Assembly: GCA_036266715.1 (NCBI GenBank)
Contig: DATAXS010000008.1
Span: forward strand, 1-25,974
Direction of reading: 5' to 3'
Length of the DNA stretch: 25,974 nucleotides
DNA from: DATAXS01 sp036266715
GTDB lineage: Bacteria > Patescibacteriota > Minisyncoccia > UBA6257 > 2-01-FULL-56-20
Shown here: positions 15,444 to 20,697 of the stretch, piece by piece
Layout of the letters: each line of letters opens with the position of its first letter
How positions within the stretch are numbered: position 1 is the stretch's first letter
The notes under the pieces: generated by a model
What the model saw: only the letters and a program-made list of their open reading frames with translations
Databases searched by the model: none
What the model was told of the DNA's origin: nothing
Position numbers and translations under genes: made by a program

Positions 15444-16463
15444 TTACTCGCACGTGGTCGCGATGAGGCGGGCGCAGACTTGGTACGGATCCAGGTTCGC
15501 CGCGGGTCGCCGGTCTTCCAGGTATCCGGACTTATTGTTCGCGGTCGCCATCGGGATGCGGATGGATGCGCCGCGGTCGCTCACGCCAAACCGGAATTCG
15601 TCAATACTGCACGTCTCGTGCTTCCCGGTCAACCGTTTTTCATTGCCCGCGCCATACACGGCAATGTGCTCTTTGTGCTTCTTGCTCAACTTTTCGCACG
15701 CCTTCATGACCGCTTTTATGCCGCCGGGTCTGCGCATGTCTTTGGTACTAAAGTTCACGTGCCCGCCCGCGCCGTTCCAATCCCCCGCGACCGGCTTTGG
15801 CGAAAATGAAATGGTGATGCCAAATTCCTCGCTCAAGCGGTGCAACATCCATCGCGCGAGCCAGAGCTGATCCGCCACCTCAAGCGGCCCCAACGCGCCC
15901 ACCTGGAATTCCCATTGCCCGGGCATCACCTCCGCATTGATGCCGGACACGGCGAGCCCCGCCTGGAGCATCGCCTCAAGGTGCGCCTCCACGAGCTCGC
16001 GGCCGATGCTGTATGCGGAACCGACGCCGCAATAATACGGACCTTGCGGTGCCGGGAAGCCGGACTCGGGCGGAAATCCGAGCGGCCGCTCGCCGTTAAA
16101 CATCGTGTACTCCTGTTCAATGCCGAACCACGGGTCGCTCGCCTTGTACTTCTTTGCAATCTCCCGCAACCGCGCTCGCGTGTTGCTCTTGTGCACCGTC
16201 CCGTCGGCGTTCAATACCTCGCACATCACCAAAATATGCGGCTCACCGCGGATGGGGTCGGATATAAAAGAAACTGGCTTTAAAATGCAATCGCTGAAAT
16301 TTCCCTCCGCCTGTTCCGTGCTTGAGCCATCAAATCCCCAATCGGGGAGTTCGCCCAACTTTGCAACCGGCTTCGCGGCCGTGAGAATTTTTGTTTTGGA
16401 CCGGAGTTCCGCGGTGGGTTTCTGGCCGTCAAGCCAAATGTATTCTGCTTTAATATTCTTCAT
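15444..16463 (-). CDS. glnII: Glutamine synthetase, type II (GSII)
   Basis: It makes glutamine from glutamate, ammonia and ATP. At 339 residues it has the length of the short GSII family (eukaryotic and some bacterial), not the about 470 residues of GlnA type I. Signatures: WGFDGSSTEQA (43-52), GIEQEYTMF (114-122, metal-binding Glu), PGQWEFQVG (181-189), GDWNGAGGHVNFST (227-240), GNEKRLTGKHET (273-284), FGVSDRGASIRIP (292-304) and the C-terminal GYLEDRRPAANLDPYQV. No adenylylation site of type I enzymes is expected. No Shine-Dalgarno site precedes the ATG; a small GGCTTT/AAAGCC inverted repeat lies just upstream. No other nitrogen gene is nearby. Confidence 0.95.
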   Translation of the reverse strand: MKNIKAEYIWLDGQKPTAELRSKTKILTAAKPVAKLGELPDWGFDGSSTEQAEGNFSDCILKPVSFISDPIRGEPHILVMCEVLNADGTVHKSNTRARLREIAKKYKASDPWFGIEQEYTMFNGERPLGFPPESGFPAPQGPYYCGVGSAYSIGRELVEAHLEAMLQAGLAVSGINAEVMPGQWEFQVGALGPLEVADQLWLARWMLHRLSEEFGITISFSPKPVAGDWNGAGGHVNFSTKDMRRPGGIKAVMKACEKLSKKHKEHIAVYGAGNEKRLTGKHETCSIDEFRFGVSDRGASIRIPMATANNKSGYLEDRRPAANLDPYQVCARLIATTCE

Positions 16464-16558
16464 GGGCTTTTTTTAAAAGCCTACCGTACCGTGGCTTATG
16501 GTTCTCATGGTAACACAATATATTTATGCTTCAACCCCGATCATAGATCATCTACGGC

Positions 16559-16587
16559 TCGACATTCTTACGGCCGTAGAGTATAAT
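16559..16587 (+). promoter_or_regulatory. Promoter of the 16628-17317 operon
   Basis: TCGACA (16559-16564), 17-base spacer, perfect TATAAT (16582-16587). The leader is about 35 bases and ends in AAGGAG (16616-16621). Confidence 0.75.
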
Positions 16588-16627
16588 GCCATTCAGCAAT
16601 GCCCAAACGGGCGGCAAGGAGACTACC

Positions 16628-16822
16628 ATGAAATTATTGCGGGTTGCTCTGCGGGGATTGCGTTTCGGCGAGAGGTGCATAACGTTCCTGTTTGAATGCC
16701 TGTTCGGATTTGCCCTCGTGTCGATAGCGTTCTCAGTGAGTATGCCTTCTCGACAAGAACTTGCGGAACCGCGGGAAATTTTTGTGGGCATTAACACAAT
16801 TCGTATTGGCAACCGTCGGTAG
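16628..16822 (+). CDS. Small single-pass membrane protein
   Basis: A 64-residue protein: a basic N-terminus (MKLLRVALRGLRFGER), one hydrophobic segment at about residues 18-37 (ITFLFECLFGFALVSIAFSV), then a short polar tail ending IRIGNRR. AAGGAG lies 6 bases before the ATG and a strong promoter lies upstream, so it is probably real despite its size. It is followed 33 bases later by the receiver-like gene. No family recognised. Confidence 0.65.
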   Translation: MKLLRVALRGLRFGERCITFLFECLFGFALVSIAFSVSMPSRQELAEPREIFVGINTIRIGNRR

Positions 16823-16855
16823 CCGTGCACATGGGAATAACGGAGGTGAACAGTC

Positions 16856-17317
16856 ATGTATGAAGTTCTGAAATGCGTTCCCCCGCCAAATCCGGAAACA
16901 GCGGCCCTCATTATCGGCCTGAACAATCAAGAAGAAAAAACTGCCGAAAGGGTCTTGCGGGGACTCAGATATTCTCCACAGGTTTTCAAAAATCCACATT
17001 ACGCTGAGAATACCGCTCTCGCGAGCAGAGTCATCGTCGCCGGCTTTGAGCTGGAACCCGACAGCGGAATGAACGGCCATCAATTCCTCCAAAAAATCGC
17101 GGCGATGCTCAGGGAGCAAGGTAAATCGATCCCCATTCTTGTGCTTGTCTATCGGGGCACCCTGACCGACCTTAAGGTGCCGGGAAGGGTGATCCAACTT
17201 TTACAGAGAAATTTTTCCGACGCGGACCTCAAGCGTGCCGTCGGCGAACCCGATAAAGGCAGTCGAAACCATAGGGATGGGGACGAAGACAGGGCGATGG
17301 GGAAAGCCGCCGACTAA
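16856..17317 (+). CDS. Receiver-domain-like protein, degenerate
   Basis: A 153-residue protein with GGAGG 9 bases before the ATG. Residues about 15-125 look like a response-regulator receiver fold: a first strand AALIIGLN, a helix EKTAERVLRGLRY, a strand RVIVAGFEL, then EPDSGMNGHQFLQKI (compare the MNGxELL helix of receivers) and a strand SIPILVLVYR. The usual acidic pocket and phospho-Asp position are not clearly conserved, so it may be a pseudo-receiver. The C-terminal 25 residues are charged and probably disordered. Probably cotranscribed with the upstream membrane protein. The fold assignment is an inference. Confidence 0.6.
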   Translation: MYEVLKCVPPPNPETAALIIGLNNQEEKTAERVLRGLRYSPQVFKNPHYAENTALASRVIVAGFELEPDSGMNGHQFLQKIAAMLREQGKSIPILVLVYRGTLTDLKVPGRVIQLLQRNFSDADLKRAVGEPDKGSRNHRDGDEDRAMGKAAD

Positions 17318-17345
17318 CACTAAACGGTCGCATTTCAAAAAAAAT

Positions 17346-17376
17346 CAGGGAGCCTAACCAGCTCTCTTTTTGTTTT
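17346..17376 (+). terminator. Terminator of the receiver-like operon
   Basis: An AGGGAGC/GCTCTCT stem with one G-U pair, then TTTTTGTTTT. Confidence 0.8.
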
Positions 17377-17390
17377 AGACATTATCGTTA

Positions 17391-17419
17391 TTGCTTTAAT
17401 CGTAAAATCATTGTATAAC
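17391..17419 (+). promoter_or_regulatory. Promoter of the ART-like operon
   Basis: TTGCTT (17391-17396), 17-base spacer, TATAAC (17414-17419). A leader of about 40 bases ends in GAGGAGGAG (17451-17459), 7 bases before the ATG. Confidence 0.65.
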
Positions 17420-17466
17420 TTTATCAGAACCCGAGAAACTTAATACCGCAGAGGAGGAGATCGTTT

Positions 17467-18051
17467 ATGGATCGCGCATTGACGGTATTCGGCTATCATG
17501 GGACAAGCGCAGAATCGGCGGAAGCTATTCTCGAACCAGGAAAGCAAACCGCCGAAAGATTTCTCTTCAGTGAAAACGATACCGATTGGCTGGGGAAAGG
17601 CGTGTATTTCTTTCAAGATGCGCCGTATCGCTCACGCGAATGGCCGACTATCCGCGTTCCACCACCAGCGCGCACCGAAAACCCCGTAGTGCTTTGTGCC
17701 GAAATTGATTTAAAGGATTGCCTCGACCTGCTTGATATTGAAGCGGCGAAGGAAATCGTGGAATCGTACCCCTCAATGGAGGTTGACTATAAAAAATCAG
17801 AAAGGCTTTTGCCGGTGAATAAAGGAGGAAAACATGAATTTGATTGTGCGCTTATTAACTACGCGGTAGAATACATGGAAGAGAATGGGAGAAAGGTAAA
17901 TGTGGTGCGGGCAGCATTTGTTGAGGGAAGGCCTATCTTGCCAGAATCACAGCTCTACAGTCGCGCCCATGTCCAGATTGTGGTGCGCCCCTACCGCATG
18001 GAAGCAATCAAAGATATTCATTTTTATCATTTCAAAGAAGGAGGAAAGTGA
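17467..18051 (+). CDS. ADP-ribosyltransferase-like protein, possible toxin
   Basis: A 194-residue protein. GYHGTS (His11) near the N-terminus and LGKGVYFFQDAP (Tyr47) after a Ser/Asn-Asp segment match motifs I and II of H-Y-E/Q ADP-ribosyltransferase folds such as DUF3990/PARP-like proteins. RAHVQIVVRP near the end (Gln170) is a candidate motif III. The family transfers ADP-ribose from NAD to proteins, nucleic acids or small molecules; the target here is unknown. Very strong Shine-Dalgarno. Its stop overlaps the start of a small charged gene (TGATG), a layout common in toxin-antitoxin operons. Fold call moderate; toxin role inferred. Confidence 0.65.
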   Translation: MDRALTVFGYHGTSAESAEAILEPGKQTAERFLFSENDTDWLGKGVYFFQDAPYRSREWPTIRVPPPARTENPVVLCAEIDLKDCLDLLDIEAAKEIVESYPSMEVDYKKSERLLPVNKGGKHEFDCALINYAVEYMEENGRKVNVVRAAFVEGRPILPESQLYSRAHVQIVVRPYRMEAIKDIHFYHFKEGGK

Positions 18052-18236
18052 TGCCGATTAGATCAGAAGAAATCAGAGAAGCCCGGCTGCGTCATGAGAA
18101 CTGGGCAAAAAACGCATCTAGGGAAGAAATCCGTAAATTCCTTGAACGGGTTGACCCGAATGCAAAAGACATTCCCGCCGAGCAACGTACATCCAAACCC
18201 CGCAACGGAAAGAAAGCGAAGCGGGCCAATGCATAG
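18051..18236 (+). CDS. Small charged protein overlapping the ART-like gene
   Basis: A 61-residue, strongly charged helical protein (MPIRSEEIREARLRHENW...) ending in a Lys/Arg-rich tail. The ATG overlaps the preceding stop by one base, with GGAGG 6 bases upstream. A GTG three bases earlier is a possible alternative start. It could be an antitoxin or accessory factor for the ART-like protein, judged only from coupling and size. No DNA-binding motif is recognised. Confidence 0.65.
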   Translation: MPIRSEEIREARLRHENWAKNASREEIRKFLERVDPNAKDIPAEQRTSKPRNGKKAKRANA

Positions 18237-18242
18237 GAACAC

Positions 18243-18294
18243 AGCGCGTAGGAGGTCAGCAATGATCGCCACACTACGCGCTTTTTATTTCTTA
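18243..18294 (+). terminator. Terminator with a Shine-Dalgarno-like sequence in its loop
   Basis: AGCGCGTAG (18243-18251) pairs with CTACGCGCT (18274-18282), followed by TTTTATTTCTT. The 22-base loop begins GAGGTC, and GGAGGT spans the stem-loop edge, ahead of an ATG at 18262. Confidence 0.8.
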
Positions 18295-18329
18295 CGTTAA
18301 ATTCCCATGGGGAGCGAGGAGTTGAAAAC

Positions 18330-18358
18330 TTGACGTAGAGCTCACCCCCCTTTAGCAT
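18330..18358 (+). promoter_or_regulatory. Promoter of the 18365 candidate small RNA
   Basis: TTGACG (18330-18335), 17-base spacer, TAGCAT (18353-18358). The -35 lies in the left arm of an 11-bp inverted repeat (CTTGACGTAGA, 18329-18339; TCTACGTCAAG, 18370-18380). Confidence 0.6.
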
Positions 18359-18364
18359 AACCGA

Positions 18365-18488
18365 GGACTTCTACGTCAAGCTCAAGGGCAAGCGAGGAAA
18401 CTTTTCACCCTACATGGTGAGCTGACGTGACGGAGACGGCCAACACAAAGGCGTATGCGAGAAAATTATCTCGTGTATGCCTTTTTTT
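18365..18488 (+). ncRNA. Candidate small RNA, about 124 nt, with strong terminator
   Basis: It runs from the promoter above to a 16-bp hairpin (18447-18462 with 18469-18484) followed by a T-run at 18482-18488. Inside, ACGTCA (18373-18378) plus GCTCA (18380-18384) pair with TGAGC (18418-18422) plus TGACGT (18423-18428), leaving one bulged A. An inner GGG/CCC and GGAAAC/TTTTC region lies in the loop. No frame with a start signal is contained in it. Not matched to a known RNA family. It occupies most of the gene-free stretch 18237-18566. Confidence 0.55.
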
Positions 18489-18523
18489 ATTTTCCGGCCT
18501 CATGTCTTTACCGGAGACAAGCA

Positions 18524-18556
18524 AAAGCCCTGTAGCAAAAATCGCTTCAGGGCTTT
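18524..18556 (-). terminator. Terminator of the Cys-rich peptide gene
   Basis: Stem 18524-18532 with 18548-18556 (AAAGCCCTG/CAGGGCTTT). On the minus strand it is followed by TTTTGCTT. It begins 10 bases after the stop codon. Confidence 0.75.
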
Positions 18557-18566
18557 CGGTGTGCGG

Positions 18567-18731
18567 TCAATCATCGCCGTTGCAATGCGGGATGCCGCAT
18601 CGCGCTGCCTTCTTGGCCATCTTGCAGATACGACCACAATTACAACCGTAGCGCATTCCGGGAGCAACGGGACGCACAAAGAGCAGGACAAGCGCGAGAA
18701 GCAAAAATCCGTTTAGGGAGCGTCGGGCCAT
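18567..18731 (-). CDS. Small exported Cys-rich peptide
   Basis: A 54-residue protein: MARRSLNG, then a hydrophobic core (FLLLALVLLFV) forming a signal peptide or anchor, then a short mature part starting near RPVAPGMRYG. This part carries five cysteines in the order CNC-x3-C-x8-C-x4-C (Cys30, 32, 36, 45, 50) among basic residues (KMAKKAAR). AGGAGG lies 5 bases before the ATG and a terminator follows the stop, so it is a credible gene although very short. Possible roles are a secreted antimicrobial or signalling peptide, or a metal-binding peptide; nothing in the sequence decides between them. No maturation or export genes are next to it. Confidence 0.65.
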   Translation of the reverse strand: MARRSLNGFLLLALVLLFVRPVAPGMRYGCNCGRICKMAKKAARCGIPHCNGDD

Positions 18732-18757
18732 TTTGCCCTCCTGCAATAATGATAACA

Positions 18758-18960
18758 ATTCGACCCCGGAAATGGTCCCTTCGGGGCTATGCGCTTGATG
18801 TCACCTAGACCTCGCGCGGAGATCCGGGAAGGTACCTCGGCACTCCGGCCTGTGCGTCACAAAAGGCGGAAGTCCGCGGAAAGCCTACTCCCGTAAAGAC
18901 TGGGGGCAGACCGAAGCTTAGAGGCCGCTGGCGACAACGCCTGCGGCCTTTGTAGTTTTA
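18758..18960 (+). ncRNA. Possible structured RNA, about 200 nt, unidentified
   Basis: The stretch between the Cys-rich gene and tmRNA has no coding frame with a start signal but folds extensively on the plus strand. A CCC-TTCG-GGG hairpin lies at 18777-18786. An irregular hairpin spans 18796-18859. A small hairpin lies at 18864-18886. A strong hairpin at 18922-18949 (7 plus 4 bp, loop ACAA) is followed by TTTGTAGTTTT, resembling a terminator. A weak extended -10 (TGC-AATAAT, 18742-18750) lies upstream. It converges on tmRNA. RNase P, SRP and 6S signatures were sought and not found. Strand and boundaries are uncertain. Confidence 0.35.
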
Positions 18961-19015
18961 TAGAGGAGGATTTTCCTAAGATGCGGCCCCCGGTCTCATA
19001 GGGAGTTGAGGGGAG

Positions 19016-19324
19016 TGGAGACGGGCGGAATCGGACCGCCGTGTAAAGGCAATGCGCATGGGTCATCTACGCGCGTAGTCTAACAAAGTTAGGCGAACGA
19101 TCCTGCGTTTTCGTCCTTTCCTCAGGATCATCGGGAAAGGCTTAGTCCCCTTGTATAAGACCGGAGTTAGCCTAAGGAACCCAGGCTACCCGATCCCGCA
19201 GTTACGCGAAAGCGAAACTGGGAGCTGCAACTTTTACGTTGTCAGTTAATTTGATGGAACGGTTACGTCGTCCCCCTCGGCGCGCAAACCCACTGCTTGC
19301 CTCTATCAAAACCAGTGCGTCCCC
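19016..19324 (-). ncRNA. ssrA: tmRNA (trans-translation RNA)
   Basis: About 309 nt on the minus strand. The acceptor stem pairs the 5' end GGGGACG (19324-19318) with CGTCTCC (19023-19017) and includes the G3-U pair that marks it for alanyl-tRNA synthetase. The T arm is GGCGG-TCCGATT-CCGCC. The 5' end continues CACTGGTTTTGATAGAGG, typical of tmRNA. The tag frame (19243-19202) reads DNVKVAAPSFAFA then TAA. The resume codon is most likely GAC at 19243, by position after TTAACT. CCA is not encoded (the discriminator A is followed by CTC), so it must be added after transcription. It works with SmpB, encoded at 9022-9459. Confidence 0.95.
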
Positions 19325-19333
19325 AGAGGCCTT

Positions 19334-19362
19334 ATTATACTCAAAATGTTATAATTAATCAA
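19334..19362 (-). promoter_or_regulatory. tmRNA promoter
   Basis: On the minus strand TTGATT (complement of 19357-19362), 17-base spacer, perfect TATAAT (complement of 19334-19339). The TATAAT ends 9 bases before the mature 5' end. Confidence 0.75.
19348..19355 (+). promoter_or_regulatory. Extended -10 promoter of the 19408 gene
   Basis: TGT-TATAAT (hexamer 19350-19355) on the plus strand, overlapping the divergent tmRNA promoter. The leader is about 45 bases. Confidence 0.45.
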
Positions 19363-19407
19363 ACCCTGAAAGGTCGGCGGAAAGAACAGTAACGCATCAA
19401 AAGTAAT

Positions 19408-19629
19408 ATGGATAAGATGGAAAATCAGAAGATGCCGGAAGGAAAGGTCTGCAAGTGCCCGCACCACAAGGCGCTCCCGATACTCGCAATCGTGATCGGC
19501 GCGGATTTCTTGCTCGGCGCCCTCGGTATCTTCACCTGGTGGTTCGTGGACGTCACGTGGCCAATCCTCCTCATCATCGGCGGATTCATGTGGATGAGCG
19601 GGAATAGCTGCGGATGTTGCAACAAGTAA
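19408..19629 (+). CDS. Small Cys-containing membrane protein
   Basis: A 73-residue protein with a polar N-terminus holding CKCPHH (residues 15-20) and two short hydrophobic segments: about residues 23-40 (ALPILAIVIGADFLLGAL) and 45-62 (TWWFVDVTWPILLIIGGF). The C-terminal tail is SCGCCNK. The paired Cys clusters on both sides could bind a metal if both ends lie on the same side of the membrane, as a two-helix hairpin allows (inference). No Shine-Dalgarno site is obvious. A terminator follows the stop. Similar short helix-pair proteins are common in these genomes; no function is assigned. Confidence 0.7.
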   Translation: MDKMENQKMPEGKVCKCPHHKALPILAIVIGADFLLGALGIFTWWFVDVTWPILLIIGGFMWMSGNSCGCCNK

Positions 19630-19632
19630 CAT

Positions 19633-19667
19633 AAAAAAGTCCCGGCCGTGCGCCGGGGCTTTTTTTA
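19633..19667. terminator. Bidirectional terminator
   Basis: AGTCCCGG (19638-19645) pairs with CCGGGGCT (19653-19660), one G-U pair. T-runs lie on both strands (19660-19667; complement of 19633-19638). It serves the convergent 19408 and 20279 genes. Confidence 0.85.
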
Positions 19668-20279
19668 TTTTTCTTCTATCACCTTCTGCACGTTCGCGCG
19701 CTTAAGAAGCTGACCCTGCAACCATTCGGCAAGGCCCTTGTCCATTGCGGGGAGCACGCCTTCCGATTCATCGTCGTGGGGCCTTTCATCCTCATGCCCC
19801 GCGGTCAGAATAATGAGCCGCGAGAGGCCCATCATTTGGAACGAAAGGTCGCGCTCAATGTCCACGTCCTGTATCTGGCGGTACGGGATCGCGATTTCCT
19901 CTTTATCAAAAATGCCGCGTTTGATCTTTAAAGAATTATCACCGAGATAGAACCGATAGTTCGTATAGATGAGCCACGCCACAAAAAACGTGATGAGAAA
20001 GACAACCACAAAGAGCAGAAGAAATATCCACGCTCCGCCCGCGACGTACACATTAATATTCGGGATGGGCGCTTTTGCGAGGAACGGCTGACCCTGCAAG
20101 TAAAAAAGACCGATTGAAATAATAAGAATGATGACCGCGGCGTGGATACGCTGGAGCACGAATATCCAGAGCGTCTTTGGTCCGAGCGTGTGGTACGTTT
20201 CCTCCGGAACGCCGGGGTGGGCAGCCGCGGGCGATGCCGGCGCGGATGGTGATGTAGGAGCCGCTAATGGTTCGTCCAT
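19665..20279 (-). CDS. Bacterial PH-domain (DUF304/YdbS-like) membrane protein
   Basis: A 204-residue protein starting MDEPLAAPTS. It has a Pro/Ala/Ser-rich N-terminus, then two membrane helices (about residues 45-65 and 78-108), then a bPH2/DUF304 domain from about 110 with YRFYLGDNSLKIKRGIFDKEEIAIPYRQIQDVDIERDLSFQ in outline, the usual pattern for this family. The domain's function is unknown; it is often membrane-associated. TATACT lies exactly 6 bases before this ATG, which argues for this start and against the 130-codon upstream extension, which crosses another gene and a terminator. Confidence 0.85.
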   Translation of the reverse strand: MDEPLAAPTSPSAPASPAAAHPGVPEETYHTLGPKTLWIFVLQRIHAAVIILIISIGLFYLQGQPFLAKAPIPNINVYVAGGAWIFLLLFVVVFLITFFVAWLIYTNYRFYLGDNSLKIKRGIFDKEEIAIPYRQIQDVDIERDLSFQMMGLSRLIILTAGHEDERPHDDESEGVLPAMDKGLAEWLQGQLLKRANVQKVIEEK

Positions 20280-20285
20280 GGCTCC

Positions 20286-20291
20286 AGTATA
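20286..20291 (-). promoter_or_regulatory. -10 site of the PH-domain gene, leaderless type
   Basis: Minus-strand TATACT lies 6 bases before the ATG at 20279. The -35 is not clear. Confidence 0.5.
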
Positions 20292-20293
20292 AC

Positions 20294-20322
20294 AAAAAGG
20301 GCGGCCGTGAAACGTGCCGCCC
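20294..20322 (-). terminator. Terminator of the 20620 gene
   Basis: GGGCGGC (20299-20305) pairs with GCCGCCC (20316-20322), followed on the minus strand by TTTTT. It directly precedes the -10 of the next gene. Confidence 0.8.
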
Positions 20323-20359
20323 CTTGTTTGCGCCGCCGCGCCCGTCGCCGATGACCGGA

Positions 20360-20620
20360 TCATGCGCAACGCCTGTTGGCCTCCTCGCGAAGTCCCATCA
20401 CAAAATATCTTTGCCTCGCAACGTGCAGGCCGTATTCCATCTCTTCGGGAACAAGGATTTGGGGATCGCTGTCGTGGATGAACGTGTGCCCGTCGGGAAA
20501 CATCCCTACCCATTCGTCTCCTGAAAGGTCGTAAATGTGCTCTATCGGTTTCCGTTCGTGCCTGAGGCGCCCCGTTCCGTTTGTCCCTTCCGTCGGCTGG
20601 CCCGTGGTTTCTTGGTTCAT
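20360..20620 (-). CDS. Small hypothetical protein
   Basis: An 86-residue soluble protein with a polar N-terminus (MNQETTGQPTEGTNGTGR) and a compact region EHIYDLSGDEWVGMFPDGHTFIHDSD, then helical LVPEEMEYGLHVARQRYFVMGLREEANRR. No family is recognised. The ATG is preceded by a seven-G run only 2 bases away, close for a Shine-Dalgarno site. A TTG six codons upstream is an alternative start. A minus-strand TATAAT (complement of 20662-20667) overlaps the infC promoter region. Confidence 0.65.
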   Translation of the reverse strand: MNQETTGQPTEGTNGTGRLRHERKPIEHIYDLSGDEWVGMFPDGHTFIHDSDPQILVPEEMEYGLHVARQRYFVMGLREEANRRCA

Positions 20621-20697
20621 AACCCCCCCTGCAATCAACCACTACCGCACCGCTATTTTTTATTATATAATACATTCCACGAACTCTTGCAACTCAC

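Noticed and set aside
18262..18300. 12-residue peptide gene
   Set aside because: ATG and Shine-Dalgarno lie in the loop of a terminator and the frame runs through its stem and T-run; treated as part of the terminator.
18427..18651. 74-residue plus-strand frame starting with GTG
   Set aside because: It lacks a Shine-Dalgarno site and runs through a strong terminator at 18447-18488 and antisense through the Cys-rich gene.
18821..18845. SRP RNA apex on the plus strand
   Set aside because: ATCCGGGAAGG is similar to the SRP tetraloop helix, but the following bases do not match the conserved asymmetric loop.
18758..18960. RNase P RNA
   Set aside because: A CTTCGG/CCGAAGCTTA pairing recalls the P4 helix, but the conserved AGAGGAAAGTCC region and other core motifs are missing and the length is too short.
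18425..19023. Integrated element bounded by a duplicated tmRNA 3' end
   Set aside because: The accessory block lies next to the ssrA 3' end, but the only match found is GGAGACGG (8 bases), too short for an attachment site, and no integrase is present.
20280..20675. N-terminal extension of the PH-domain protein to 336 residues
   Set aside because: It crosses a terminator and another gene; TATACT lies 6 bases before the internal ATG at 20279.
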